Assembly: GCA_035762175.1 (NCBI GenBank)
Contig: DASTPP010000030.1
Coordinates: forward strand, 1-31,356
Reading direction: 5' to 3'
DNA: 31,356 nt
Source: DASTPP01 sp035762175
GTDB taxonomy: Bacteria; Myxococcota_A; Polyangia; Polyangiales; Polyangiaceae
The notes under the pieces are model-generated. The model made no database searches. It was given only the letters and a program-made list of their open reading frames with translations, and had not been told where the DNA came from. A program made the translations under genes and the position numbers. The number at the start of each line of letters is the position of its first letter. Within the stretch, counting starts at the first letter, position 1. Shown here piece by piece: positions 16,544 to 24,896 of the stretch.

Positions 16544-18690
16544 GCGCCCCCCCGAGCGGGCGCCCGCCGCCCGTCTAAGTCGGCGAGCAGCGGGCGCAGC
16601 TCGAGCGTGGTCCGCTGCGTCTTGCCGCCGCGCGCGTAGGTGACGCGCAGCTTCGTGCCCGCGGGCCGCTCGGCGAAGGCCTCGAGCTTCGCCGGGTCGG
16701 GCCCGAGCGGCGCCCCCTCGATCGCGAGCAGCCGGTCGCCCGGCGCGAGGCCCGCGAGCGCCGCGGCCCCCCCGGGGAAGACCGCCTTGAGCAGCCAGGG
16801 CCGGTCGCGGTGGGCGGGGTCGGCGCTCTTGTTGATCCGCCAGCCGGCGTTCGACTCGGGGCTCGGCCGGTCGCAGGGCGGCTCGAGCCAGAGCGTGCGC
16901 CGCTCGACGTCGAAGACGACGGCGGCGCAGCGCGCGAGCACCCGGTTGCCCAAGAGGCCCCCGAGCAGGCCCGGGTCGGGCGGCGTGGCCACCATCGCCA
17001 GCCGGTCGTCGTGGCGCAGCGGGCCGAGCTCGGCCCGCCGCACGCGCACGAACGCCGACGAGGTCTCGTCGTTGCCGGCGCCCGTCTGGCCCTTGAACTC
17101 GAGCGCGGGCCGGCCCCCGAGCAGCCCCCGCGCGTCGGCCCAGGGCTTGTAGATCGCGAGGCCGCCCGAGTTGCCCGTGTCGAGCTGGAAGACGCCCCTC
17201 GCCCCCTCGATCGTCACGTCGACGGCGAACAGATCGCCGAGCAGCCGGAAGGGCACCCCCTTCGCGCCCGGGCGCACGAGCCCCTCGGCCGAGCGGGCGA
17301 AGGCGAGCTCGCCCTTCGCGTAGTCGACCCGCACCGCCGCGCCGAGAAAGAGCGAGTAGCCCACGATCACCTCGGGCCGCCGGTCGCCGAACGCGTCGAG
17401 CACGGGCATCGGCACGCTCGCCACCGGCAGGTGCCGCAGCGTCAGCCCGCCCAGCGAGAGCGCGTCGACCTCGCCCAGGCCCATGCGCACCTTCTGCCCG
17501 ACGCCCGCCCCCGTCACCTCGAGCCCCGGCCGGAACGCCTCGCCCGCCGGCGACGCCGCGTCGAGCGAGGTCAGCCCCGCGCCCGAGTCGAGCATCGCCC
17601 AGACTTGCCGGCCGTTCAGCCCGACGCGCAGCAAGAGCTCGCCCAGGTAGTAGTGCATCGGCACGCGCGCGACGCCGCCCGCGGGCCACTCGAACTTCAG
17701 GTCGGGCGCGGGCGGCGCGAGGCAGCCCTCGGCCGCGAAGCGCTTGTCGGCCCCCTCGCACCCGGGCCCGACGGCGACGCGCGGGCGCCGGAACGTGAGC
17801 GGCTCGGCGACGGCCGAGAGCTGCGTGACCGCGCCGGGCCAGCGCACGCCCCGCTCGTCCGGCTCCGTCCAGCCCTCGAAGCGCAACGTCATGCGCCGGC
17901 CGTCGGACCCCTTCGCCTCGGCCCGCACGAGCGCCGCGCTCGCGAGGTCGAAGGTGAGCGCGGGCTCGCCGATCTCGGGCCGCACGTAGCGCAGCGTGAC
18001 CTCGGCGGGCCCCTCGCCCTCGACCCGGCACGACGCCTCGTCGCGCCGCGGGTCGAACGCGCCGAGGTAGGCGCGGCGGTCGAGCCAGGCGCTGTATGCG
18101 ACGTCGACCGCCTCGCCCTCGCGCAGGCGCACCAGCACGCCCGGCGCGCCGAGCGCCCAGGGGCCCTTGCCGTCGTCGCCGAGCGCGCCGTACATGCCCC
18201 CGACCGTCGACTCGCTGCGGTAGCGCGTGCGGTCGAGCGTGATCTCTTGCACGCCCACCTTGCCCTCGGTCTCGAACTCGGTGCGCACCGTCCGGGGCAG
18301 CATCGCCTCGAGCGCGGCGGCGCTGCCGAAGCGCTGCCCGTGCCGCGCGAGCAGCGACGCGGGGTCGAGCGTCGCGGGGCAGGCGCGCGGGGTGGCGGCC
18401 GCCGCCGAGGCGGCCGGGGCCGGCGAAGGAGCCGGGGCGCGGCGCGGGGCCGGGGCGGGCGCGCAGGCGCTCGAAGCAAAGGGCAGCGCCGCGGCGACGA
18501 GCGCGAGGCGCCGCGCCGCGAGCCGCCCGGAGGCCGCGCGGGCCCCGGGGGAGGGGCGCCGCGCCGGAGCGAAGAAGGGCGCTCGCCCCGCGGGCGAGGG
18601 GCACGGCGTCGAAGCGAAGGGGGTCGCTCGCCCGGCGGGCGAGCCGCTCGCTGAGCCCGGGAGCGAGCTCAGGCGTAGGCCGATGGTCAT
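16288..18690 (-). CDS. Exported double-domain aspartyl protease with PDZ domain (3' end probably near 16575)
   Basis: The protein starts at ATG 18690, chosen for the GGAG six bases upstream. A long Pro/Ala-rich leader with a 15-residue tandem repeat (about 17-46) precedes a hydrophobic core RRLALVAAALPFASSAC (60-76), a possible lipoprotein signal. Two retropepsin-like parts follow: VWAMLDSGAGLTSLD (Asp368) and GVFQLDTGNSGGLAIYK (Asp504). A PDZ domain comes after (about 635-700) with FPGGAAALAGLAPGDRLLAIEG. Normal family proteins end about here (LELRPLLAD). Instead the frame continues about 95 residues antisense through the last 256 bases of hisS, with a rare TTA codon at 16576-16578. A TAG exists one base out of phase at 16575-16577, so a one-base indel is plausible and the true end is uncertain. 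The protein probably acts in the envelope; its substrates are unknown. Confidence 0.82.
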   Translation of the reverse strand: MTIGLRLSSLPGSASGSPAGRATPFASTPCPSPAGRAPFFAPARRPSPGARAASGRLAARRLALVAAALPFASSACAPAPAPRRAPAPSPAPAASAAAATPRACPATLDPASLLARHGQRFGSAAALEAMLPRTVRTEFETEGKVGVQEITLDRTRYRSESTVGGMYGALGDDGKGPWALGAPGVLVRLREGEAVDVAYSAWLDRRAYLGAFDPRRDEASCRVEGEGPAEVTLRYVRPEIGEPALTFDLASAALVRAEAKGSDGRRMTLRFEGWTEPDERGVRWPGAVTQLSAVAEPLTFRRPRVAVGPGCEGADKRFAAEGCLAPPAPDLKFEWPAGGVARVPMHYYLGELLLRVGLNGRQVWAMLDSGAGLTSLDAASPAGEAFRPGLEVTGAGVGQKVRMGLGEVDALSLGGLTLRHLPVASVPMPVLDAFGDRRPEVIVGYSLFLGAAVRVDYAKGELAFARSAEGLVRPGAKGVPFRLLGDLFAVDVTIEGARGVFQLDTGNSGGLAIYKPWADARGLLGGRPALEFKGQTGAGNDETSSAFVRVRRAELGPLRHDDRLAMVATPPDPGLLGGLLGNRVLARCAAVVFDVERRTLWLEPPCDRPSPESNAGWRINKSADPAHRDRPWLLKAVFPGGAAALAGLAPGDRLLAIEGAPLGPDPAKLEAFAERPAGTKLRVTYARGGKTQRTTLELRPLLADLDGRRAPARGGAQGAPARPSLPSRASASDARGSSLCDGSRRSLTVTVPFSISSGPSTSTKRTPARSAYLNCLPSLPGSITTSVLTPAERRRPASSR
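18551..18640. repeat. Two-copy 45-bp tandem repeat in the protease leader
   Basis: Units 18551-18595 and 18596-18640 both start GAGGGGC and end with CGGGC, sharing GCGAAG and GCTCGCCC blocks. In the minus-strand frame each unit is 15 codons and gives the repeated SPAGRA-FA pattern before the signal-like segment. Confidence 0.65.
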
Positions 18691-18922
18691 GGCGTCTCCG
18701 TGGTCCACGCGCCGTTATAGCGGCAACGGCGCCCGGCCGCCGAACCTAGCGCGGTCGCGCCGCCCGCCGAGCCCGCGGGGCCCCCGCGGTCTGGGCCGGC
18801 AGGCGCGTCGCGGGTGCCGGACGGGCGCGCCGGGCCCCCGCCCTCTGGCCATACCCCGCGGGACCTGCCTACCGCCTTCGGCGGGCGGTGGCCGGTCGCG
18901 GGGCGTCGGGCTAGAGAGCGCC

Positions 18923-20182
18923 ATGTCACAGACAGCCGCGAAGCCGCCCTTGCATGAGCTCCTGCTCGAGCGACGCACCGCCATCATCGATCGCTTCATC
19001 GCGGCGACGCGGGCGCAGGGCTTGCCGCCCGAAGGGGCGACGCGCAAGGCCATCATCGACCACCTCAACGACCTCCTCGAAGACATGGCCGCGACCTTGC
19101 GCCGCGAGGCGCTCGGGCCCTCGTCGAACGCCGCGCCGGAGGGCGCGGCCGCGCGCGTGCACGGCGCGCAGCGCTGGGGCGTCGGCTACGACCTCGAGGA
19201 CATGGTACGCGAGTACGGCGTGCTTCGCCGCTGCATCTTCGAGGCCGCCGAGGAGGCGGGCGTCGACGTCGACTTGCGCTCCTTCGAGCGCATCGCCGAG
19301 TTCATGAACCTCGGCATCGCCGAGGCGGTCGACGAGTTCGTCCGCCGCAAGGACGAGGCGCTGCGCGCGACGCGCGAGGAGGCCCTCACGATCGTGGCGC
19401 ACGATCTGCGCGGGCCCCTGCAGGTCGTCGCCGGCGCCGTGCCGCTCCTGCGCGACGCCGTCGGGGCGGCGGCGGGCGGGGGCGCCGCGGCGGCGGGTCC
19501 GCCCGACGTCGGCGGGCGCGCGGCGGCGGGTCCGCCCGACGTCGGCGGGCGCGCGGCGGCGGGGCCGTCCGACGCCGGCGGGCGCCCGGCGGGGGGGTTG
19601 CTCGACGGCGTCGAGCGTGCCGCGGTGGCGAGGCTGCTCGACGCCGTCGAGCGCGCGGCCGCGACGATGAACGAGCTCATCACCAGCCTACTCGACCTCT
19701 CCCGCGTCGAGGCCGGGCGCCTGCCCCTCGCCGCGGACGACCACGAGCTCTCCGGCCTGCTCGCCGAGGCGGCCGAGCGGGCCCGGCCCCTCGCCGAGCG
19801 GGCGCGGCTGCGCCTCGACGTGCGCCCGCCGCCGCCGGGCTCGGTCCGCTGCGACCGCGAGCGCACGCTGCAGGTGCTCGCCAACCTGCTCGGCAACGCC
19901 GTCAAGTTCACGCCCTCGGGCGGCGCCGTCGAGCTCTCGGCCGAGCCGGTCGAGGGCGGCTTTCGCTTCGAGGTGCGCGACACCGGCCCGGGCGTGCCCG
20001 CCGAGCAGCGCCCCCTGCTCTTCGAGCGGTTCTGGCAGGCGCCCGAGGCCCGCCACAAGGGCACCGGCCTCGGCCTCGCCATCGCCAAGGGCCTCGTCGA
20101 GGCCCAGGGCGGCGGCATCGGCGTCGAGAGCGAGCCCGGTCGGGGCAGCACTTTCTTCTTCACGCTGCCCGGGCGGGCCTAG
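18923..20182 (+). CDS. Sensor histidine kinase with N-terminal RsbRD-like domain
   Basis: The protein has 419 residues and is soluble, from ATG 18923. Residues 1-145 match the RsbRD-type N-terminal helical sensor domain (LLERRTAIIDRFI, RWGVGYDLEDMVREYGVLRR, FMNLGIAEAVDEFV). The phosphoacceptor helix is ALTIVAHDLRGPLQVV with His160. Between the two helices of the phosphoacceptor hairpin sits an insertion of about 45 residues made of three 11-residue AAAGPPDVGGR repeats plus a duplicated LLD-VERAA segment. The second helix ends TSLLDLSRVEAGRLPL. The ATPase part has ANLLGNAVKFTP, VRDTGPGVP and HKGTGLGLAIAKGL. There is no receiver. Domains of the RsbRD kind are linked to stress-sensing modules; the partner regulator is not here. 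It is divergent from the aspartyl protease with 232 bases between. Confidence 0.92.
   Translation: MSQTAAKPPLHELLLERRTAIIDRFIAATRAQGLPPEGATRKAIIDHLNDLLEDMAATLRREALGPSSNAAPEGAAARVHGAQRWGVGYDLEDMVREYGVLRRCIFEAAEEAGVDVDLRSFERIAEFMNLGIAEAVDEFVRRKDEALRATREEALTIVAHDLRGPLQVVAGAVPLLRDAVGAAAGGGAAAAGPPDVGGRAAAGPPDVGGRAAAGPSDAGGRPAGGLLDGVERAAVARLLDAVERAAATMNELITSLLDLSRVEAGRLPLAADDHELSGLLAEAAERARPLAERARLRLDVRPPPPGSVRCDRERTLQVLANLLGNAVKFTPSGGAVELSAEPVEGGFRFEVRDTGPGVPAEQRPLLFERFWQAPEARHKGTGLGLAIAKGLVEAQGGGIGVESEPGRGSTFFFTLPGRA
19487..19585. repeat. Three-copy 33-bp minisatellite inside the kinase gene
   Basis: Units at 19487-19519 and 19520-19552 are identical; the third (19553-19585) differs at a few bases. 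Each is 11 codons and keeps the kinase frame, encoding AAAGPPDVGGR-type repeats in the loop between the two phosphoacceptor helices. Confidence 0.75.
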
Positions 20183-20364
20183 ACCAACTCGCCCGGGGGC
20201 GCCCGGCCTGCCTCCGAAGGCACGCCCCGAAAGCCGGCGTGGCATCTGGCGCACGCGAGGTTGGCGGCGCGGTCGAGTACCACCTCGCCGACCACCCCGA
20301 GGCCGCCGCCAAGGTCGCCTTCTTGCGCGCGGGCACAGGCTACCGCAATCTGGCCGGCGATCAA
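20179..20364 (-). other. Short frame with a CxxCH haem-type motif, possible gene remnant
   Basis: A 61-codon minus-strand frame (TTG start) ends four bases into the kinase gene's 3' end. It translates with mostly G/C-ending codons and includes AANLACARCHAGFRGVPSEA, a c-type haem attachment motif near its C-terminus, followed by only about 20 residues. No start with a ribosome-binding site and no export signal are seen. It may be the tail of a decayed cytochrome gene, or chance. Confidence 0.2.
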
Positions 20365-20491
20365 CGGCCGAGCCCCTTGGGGTCTCGTCCGGTTTCGTCA
20401 AACGTCGTCGAATCTTCGCCTGGCCTTTGGCATCGCATGGGGCCAATCTGCGGGGCAGATTCGTAGAAAAACCTAAGCGAAAGGTTACGCC
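20183..20491. other. 309-base gap upstream of the DUF4394 lipoprotein
   Basis: Apart from the CxxCH frame on the minus strand, the right half is less GC-rich and looks regulatory. AATCTG-cgggg-CAGATT (20445-20461) is a perfect 6-bp stem, and AACCT-N7-AGGTT lies just after it, close to the start. The AAAGG in that second repeat is the probable ribosome-binding site about 7 bases before the ATG. No clean -35/-10 pair was found. Confidence 0.4.
20445..20461 (+). promoter_or_regulatory. Stem-loop in the leader of the DUF4394 lipoprotein gene
   Basis: A perfect inverted repeat AATCTG / CAGATT with a 5-base loop, about 30 bases before the ATG. It could be an operator or an RNA hairpin. There is no T-tract, so it is not a terminator. 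Confidence 0.35.
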
Positions 20492-21628
20492 ATGAAAGAA
20501 CGGTTTGTTTGGCTCCTGCCGCTCGCCGCCATCGCCGCGCTCACGCTGGCGAACGGCTGCGGCGACGACGATGACGATCTACCGGGCACCCAAGGCTCGG
20601 CCGGCGCGAGCGGCACGGGCGGCCGGGCGGGCACGGGCGGCTCGGGCACGGGCGGCTCGGGCACGGGCGGCTCGGGCACGGGCGGCTCGGGTACGGGTGG
20701 CTCCGGCACGGCTGGCTCGGGTACGGGCGGCTCCGGCACGGCCGGCTCCGGCACGGCCGGTTCGGGCACGGCTGGCTCGGGCACGGCCGGCCAAGGCGGC
20801 GGCGGGCAAGGCGGCGGCGGGCAAGGCGGCGCGCCGAACGTGCCGGTGGTCGACGTGCTCGCGCTCGGCGCGAACAACACGCTCTACTCGTTCAAGTCGA
20901 ACGCGCCCGGCGAGGCCAAGTCCGTCTCGGTCACGGGCGTGGTGAGCGGCACGCTCGAGGGCATCGACGTGCGCCCGAGCGACGGCAAGCTGTACGGCCT
21001 CACGAGCGACCAGACGCTCTATACGATCGCGACCGCGACGGCCCCGCAGCTCACCGCGGCAGCCTCGGGCGGCAAGGCGCTCGGCACGGCCGGGGTGGTC
21101 AAAGGCAGCGTCGGGTTCGACTTCAACCCGGCCTCCGCGGTGCCGGCCGAGACCGGCGGCGGCAACGCGCTGCGCCTCATCAACTACGCGGACGCGTCGA
21201 ACTACCGCGTCAACCCGAACAACGGCGCCATCGCGGGCACCGACAAGTCGCTCGCCTACCAAGAGGGCGACGTGAACGCGGGCAAGGCGCCGGCGGTCGC
21301 GGCCGCGGGGTACACCAAGTCGTTCGCCGGCACGACGGCGACGCTGCTCTACGACATCGACGCGGCGACCGACTACCTCGTGGTGCAGAACCCGCCCAAC
21401 GACGGCACGCTCAGCTCGGCCCCGGGCCCGCTCGGGGTCGACGTCGGCGAGCTGGCGGGCTTCGACATCGTGACCATCGGCACCCCCCCAGCCCAAGTCG
21501 ATCACGGCTTTCTCGTCTCGGGGGCGAGGCTTTATTACGTCGACTTGACCACCGGCGCCGCCGCCGACCTCGGCGCGGTCGCCGGCGCGAGCGGCCTGCG
21601 GGGGCTCGTCGTCACGGCCGCGCCCTGA
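20492..21628 (+). CDS. DUF4394-type lipoprotein with Gly-Ser-Thr repeat stalk
   Basis: The protein has 378 residues. The lipoprotein signal is MKERFVWLLPLAAIAALTL followed by ANGC, with cleavage before Cys; CGDDDDD follows the lipid site, a common myxobacterial pattern. Residues about 38-108 are a flexible stalk of 5-residue GSGTG/GSGTA units, then GQGGG units. The C-terminal 265 residues look like a DUF4394 beta-propeller-like domain: VLALGANNTLYSF, GIDVRPSDGKLYGLTSDQTLYTI, VGFDFNPASAVP, LRLINYADASNYRVNPNNGAI and AYTKSF-type strands. That domain's function is not known. The protein is presumably anchored in the outer membrane with the domain projecting outward. ATG 20492 has an AAAGG just upstream. 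It follows a histidine kinase on the same strand, 309 bases away, and is likely a separate unit. Confidence 0.88.
   Translation: MKERFVWLLPLAAIAALTLANGCGDDDDDLPGTQGSAGASGTGGRAGTGGSGTGGSGTGGSGTGGSGTGGSGTAGSGTGGSGTAGSGTAGSGTAGSGTAGQGGGGQGGGGQGGAPNVPVVDVLALGANNTLYSFKSNAPGEAKSVSVTGVVSGTLEGIDVRPSDGKLYGLTSDQTLYTIATATAPQLTAAASGGKALGTAGVVKGSVGFDFNPASAVPAETGGGNALRLINYADASNYRVNPNNGAIAGTDKSLAYQEGDVNAGKAPAVAAAGYTKSFAGTTATLLYDIDAATDYLVVQNPPNDGTLSSAPGPLGVDVGELAGFDIVTIGTPPAQVDHGFLVSGARLYYVDLTTGAAADLGAVAGASGLRGLVVTAAP
20622..20830 (+). repeat. 15-bp coding repeat array (GSGTG/GSGTA, then GQGGG)
   Basis: About eleven 15-base units with the core GGCTCGGGCACGGGC and variants, followed by three GGCGGCGGGCAA-type units, all in frame. 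They encode the stalk of the lipoprotein. Copy number is likely to vary between strains. Confidence 0.7.
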
Positions 21629-21836
21629 CCGAACGCCGGCGCGGGGGGTGACGGTCACCGCGGGCTCGAAGGGGCGCCCGTCCGGCGCGCGGCCGTCGAG
21701 CTCGAAGCGCGCCTCGGCGGGGCCGCCGGGGTGCGCCCCGGGCGGCACGGGGGCGCGCATTCTCACGCGGGCGGCCCCCGCTGGCGCCGGCGGCCGGCGG
21801 GGCGCGGGGGCCGGCGCCTCGCGAGCCGGGCGCCGC
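21629..21836. other. Gap with a possible gene remnant on the minus strand
   Basis: On the minus strand, from about 21766 to 21640, codons are strongly G/C-ending and read VRMRAPVPPGAHPGGPAEAR, then FELDGRAPDGRPFEPAVTVT, which looks like a piece of a real beta-rich protein. The frame then runs into the lipoprotein gene antisense without a sensible end. A decayed fragment is possible; nothing else is seen. Confidence 0.25.
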
Positions 21837-24800
21837 TCAGGCCCCCGCGCCGCCCCCGCCGCGGGGCCGGCGCCCGGCGAGCGCGGCGACGACGGCGATG
21901 AGCTCTTGGGGCTCGACGGGCTTGGCGACGTGGCTGGTGAAGCCCTCGAGGAGGGCTCGCGTGCGGTCTTGCGCGCGGGCGTAGGCGGTCAGAGCGACGG
22001 CGGGCGTGCGCCCGCCCGCGTCGTCGCCGAGGGCGCGCAGCTTGCGGACGAGGCTGTAGCCGTCTTCGCCCGGCATGCCGACGTCGCTGACGAGCACGTC
22101 GGGCGGGCGCGCGCGGACGTGGTCGAGCGCCTCGGCCGCCGAGGTGGCGACGACGACCTCGGCGCGGCCCTCTTCGAGGATCGACTTGATCAGATCGCGC
22201 GCGTCGGGCTCGTCGTCGACGACGAGCACGCGCAGGCCCACGAGCTCGGGCGGGCACTCGAGCCCCCCGCCGTCGCGGGCCGGGGTCGGCGCGGGGCGCG
22301 CGAACGAGGTGCGGCGCAGGGGCGCGACGGGGATGCGCACGGTGAACGCGGCGCCCCGGCCGGGCCCCTCGCTCTCGGCGCAGATGGTGCCGCCGTGTAG
22401 CTCGACCAGGTGCTTGACGATGGCCAGGCCCAGGCCGAGGCCGCCGTACGAGCGGGTGGCGCTCGGGTCGGCCTGCTTGAAGGGCTCGAAGACGTGGGGC
22501 AGGAAGGCCGGGTCGATGCCCCGGCCGGTGTCGGCGACCGCGATCTCGACGTACGAGTCTTCGCGCCGCAGCTGCACGTGGACGCGGCCGCCCTTGGGGG
22601 TGAACTTGACGGCGTTCGAGAGGAGGTTCCACACGATCTGCTGCAGGCGGCCGGCGTCGCCGACGAGCGCGCCCGCGCCCGGGTCGAGCAGCGCCTGCAG
22701 CCGGACGCCTTTCGCCTCGGCGGCCGGGCGCACGACGTCGAGCGCGGCCTCGATGACGTGCGCCGGCTCGAGCGGGGCGAGGTCGAGCCGCAGCTTGCCC
22801 GTGATGATGCGGCTGACGTCCAAGATGTCTTCGACGAGCTGGACCTGGGCCTTGGCGTTGCGCTCGATCGTCTCGAGGGCGCGCTCGCGCTTCTCTTCGG
22901 GCAGCGACCCCGAGCGGAGCATTCGCGACCAGCCGAGGATGGCGTTGAGGGGCGTGCGCAGCTCGTGGCTCGCGACGCTGAGGAACTCGTCTTTGGCGCG
23001 GTTGGCCTCCTCGGCCCGCCGCCGCTCGCGCTGCGTGGCCTCGAAGAGGCGGGCCGCGTCGATCGCGACGGCGATGCGGCGGCCGAGCTCTTCGGCGAGC
23101 CGCAGGTCGTCGGGGCCGTAGCGGCGGCCCGACTCGCTCGCGACCAGCGTCATCGCGCCGAAGGTGCGCCCCGCGAGGGCCAGGGGCACGGTCATCGCCG
23201 AGCGCGCGCCGAGCTCGTCGAGCAGGCGGCGGTGCTCGGGGTCGCGGGCGATGGCGTCGAGGACGGCGCCGGGCACCTCGGCGATGAGCTCGGAGCGCCC
23301 CGCCCGGAGCACGGCGGCGTAGCCGTGGGGGGCGTCGTCGGCGAGGCCGTAGCGCTCGAAGGCCTCGCGCAGGAGCCCCTCCTTCGCGGGGTCGACGTGC
23401 GCCGTGGCGACGAGCCGGGGCCGGCCGCCCTCGTCGCGCAGGTAGACGCTCGACCAGTCGGCCAGGGCGGGCACGGCGAGGCGCACGACGGCCTGCACGG
23501 TGGCGGCGGCGTCGAACGAGGCGCTGAGGACGGCGCCGGCGCGCGCGAGCAGGGCGGCGTGGTCTTCGGCGCGCTTGCGCGCGTCGATGTCGGTCACCGA
23601 GCCCACGTAGCCGAGGAAGGCGCCGTCGGGGCCGAAGCGCGGCGCCGCCGCGTCGATCACCCAGCGGTAGGCGCCGTCGCGCCGCCGCAGCCGGTACTCG
23701 ACCCGGAAGGGCTCGCGGCGCGCGTTGGCCCCGAGGAAGGCCCCGCCGGCCGCCTCGGCGTCGTCGGGGTGCGTGGCCCCGAGCCGCCCGAGGCCGAGCC
23801 CGGTCGCCTCGGTCTGCCCGGTGTACTCGTACCAACGGCGGCTCAGGTACGTGCACGCGCCGCGCGCGTCGGTCACCCAGAGCATGACGGGCGCGTAGTC
23901 GGCCATGTTGCGGAAGCGCGCCTCGCTCTCCTGCAGCACGGCCTCGGCCCGCCGCCGCGCCGTCAGGTCGGTGATCGAGACGGGCACGTGGTCGAAGGGC
24001 TCGCCCGGCGGCGGGAAGCGGATCGTGAAGGCGACCTCGAGGCGCTCGCCCGCGAGCGTGCGCAACGCCGTCTCGGCGCCGAAGGCGGTGCGCCCCTCGG
24101 CGATCGTCGCGAGCTCTTCGGCGAAGGCCGCGGCCGTCTCGGGCACGAAGATGCGGTCGAGCGAGGCGAGCAGCTCGGGCTTGCTCGCGGCGCCGAAGAG
24201 CCGCAAGGTCTCGCCGTTGACGTCGACGACGCGCACCAGCCCGACCGCGCGGGCGACGAACTCGGGGTGCTCGGCGAAGTAGCGGCGAAAGTCGGTGACG
24301 CCCCCGGCGCGCAGCGCGTCGATCGCGCGCACGACCTCGGTGAAGTCTTCGTCCCAGAGCGAGACGCCCGCGCCCTCGAAGAAGCGCCGGTAGCGCGCCT
24401 CGCCGGCCTCGAGCGCCAGCCGCAAGGAGCGCTGGGCGGTCACGTCGCGAAAGAGGAGCACCAGGCCCTCGCCCGCGGGGAACGCCCGCGCCTCGAACCA
24501 CGCGTCGAAGGGCGGGTAGTAGCCCTCGATGGTGACCTCGGCGCGCTCGACCATCGCGCGCCGGTACGCCCGCCCGAAGGGCGTGCCTTCGAGCTCGGGG
24601 AACTCGTCCCACAGCACCTTGCCGAGCAGCGCGCCCGCGGGGCGCCCGAGCACGCGCTCGCCGACCGGGTTGAGGTAAAGAAAGCGCCAGGCCTCGTCGA
24701 AGCGCAGGATGCCGTCCGAGATCGCCTCGCACACGTCCCGGAACTGGTCGCGCTGGGCCGCGGCCGCGCGCGCCGCCCGCCGCGCCCGCGCGCGCCGCGC

Positions 24801-24896
24801 CCCGGCGAGGGCCCGGGGGCGCCGCGGCGGCCGGGGCCCCGCGCCCGCGTCGGGGGCGGGGGGCCGGGGGGGCGAGTCGGGCGGGGGGGCGCGCAT
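21837..24896 (-). CDS. Hybrid sensor histidine kinase (PAS-PAS-PAS-GAF-HisKA-ATPase-receiver)
   Basis: This 1019-residue protein is soluble. A Pro/Arg/Ala-rich N-terminus (1-45) is followed by a PAS domain (about 50-155, ISDGILRFDEAWRFLYLNPV), a second, less typical PAS-like part (165-312), a third PAS with PAC (325-440, APVMLWVTDARGACTYLS and RRRDGAYRWVID) and a GAF domain (about 445-618). The kinase core has His644 in FLSVASHELRTPLNAILGWS, NLLSNAVKFTPKGG (Asn761), VADTGRGIDP and YGGLGLGLAIVKHL. The C-terminal receiver (about 887-1005) has VVDDEPDARD, Asp938 in VSDVGMPGEDGYSLV, LTAYA and Lys992 in HVAKP. The PAS and GAF parts suggest small-molecule or redox input; the ligand is not predictable. 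ATG 24896 was chosen as the first ATG; the low-complexity N-terminus makes the start uncertain. No partner regulator is adjacent. Confidence 0.93.
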   Translation of the reverse strand: MRAPPPDSPPRPPAPDAGAGPRPPRRPRALAGARRARARRAARAAAAQRDQFRDVCEAISDGILRFDEAWRFLYLNPVGERVLGRPAGALLGKVLWDEFPELEGTPFGRAYRRAMVERAEVTIEGYYPPFDAWFEARAFPAGEGLVLLFRDVTAQRSLRLALEAGEARYRRFFEGAGVSLWDEDFTEVVRAIDALRAGGVTDFRRYFAEHPEFVARAVGLVRVVDVNGETLRLFGAASKPELLASLDRIFVPETAAAFAEELATIAEGRTAFGAETALRTLAGERLEVAFTIRFPPPGEPFDHVPVSITDLTARRRAEAVLQESEARFRNMADYAPVMLWVTDARGACTYLSRRWYEYTGQTEATGLGLGRLGATHPDDAEAAGGAFLGANARREPFRVEYRLRRRDGAYRWVIDAAAPRFGPDGAFLGYVGSVTDIDARKRAEDHAALLARAGAVLSASFDAAATVQAVVRLAVPALADWSSVYLRDEGGRPRLVATAHVDPAKEGLLREAFERYGLADDAPHGYAAVLRAGRSELIAEVPGAVLDAIARDPEHRRLLDELGARSAMTVPLALAGRTFGAMTLVASESGRRYGPDDLRLAEELGRRIAVAIDAARLFEATQRERRRAEEANRAKDEFLSVASHELRTPLNAILGWSRMLRSGSLPEEKRERALETIERNAKAQVQLVEDILDVSRIITGKLRLDLAPLEPAHVIEAALDVVRPAAEAKGVRLQALLDPGAGALVGDAGRLQQIVWNLLSNAVKFTPKGGRVHVQLRREDSYVEIAVADTGRGIDPAFLPHVFEPFKQADPSATRSYGGLGLGLAIVKHLVELHGGTICAESEGPGRGAAFTVRIPVAPLRRTSFARPAPTPARDGGGLECPPELVGLRVLVVDDEPDARDLIKSILEEGRAEVVVATSAAEALDHVRARPPDVLVSDVGMPGEDGYSLVRKLRALGDDAGGRTPAVALTAYARAQDRTRALLEGFTSHVAKPVEPQELIAVVAALAGRRPRGGGGAGA

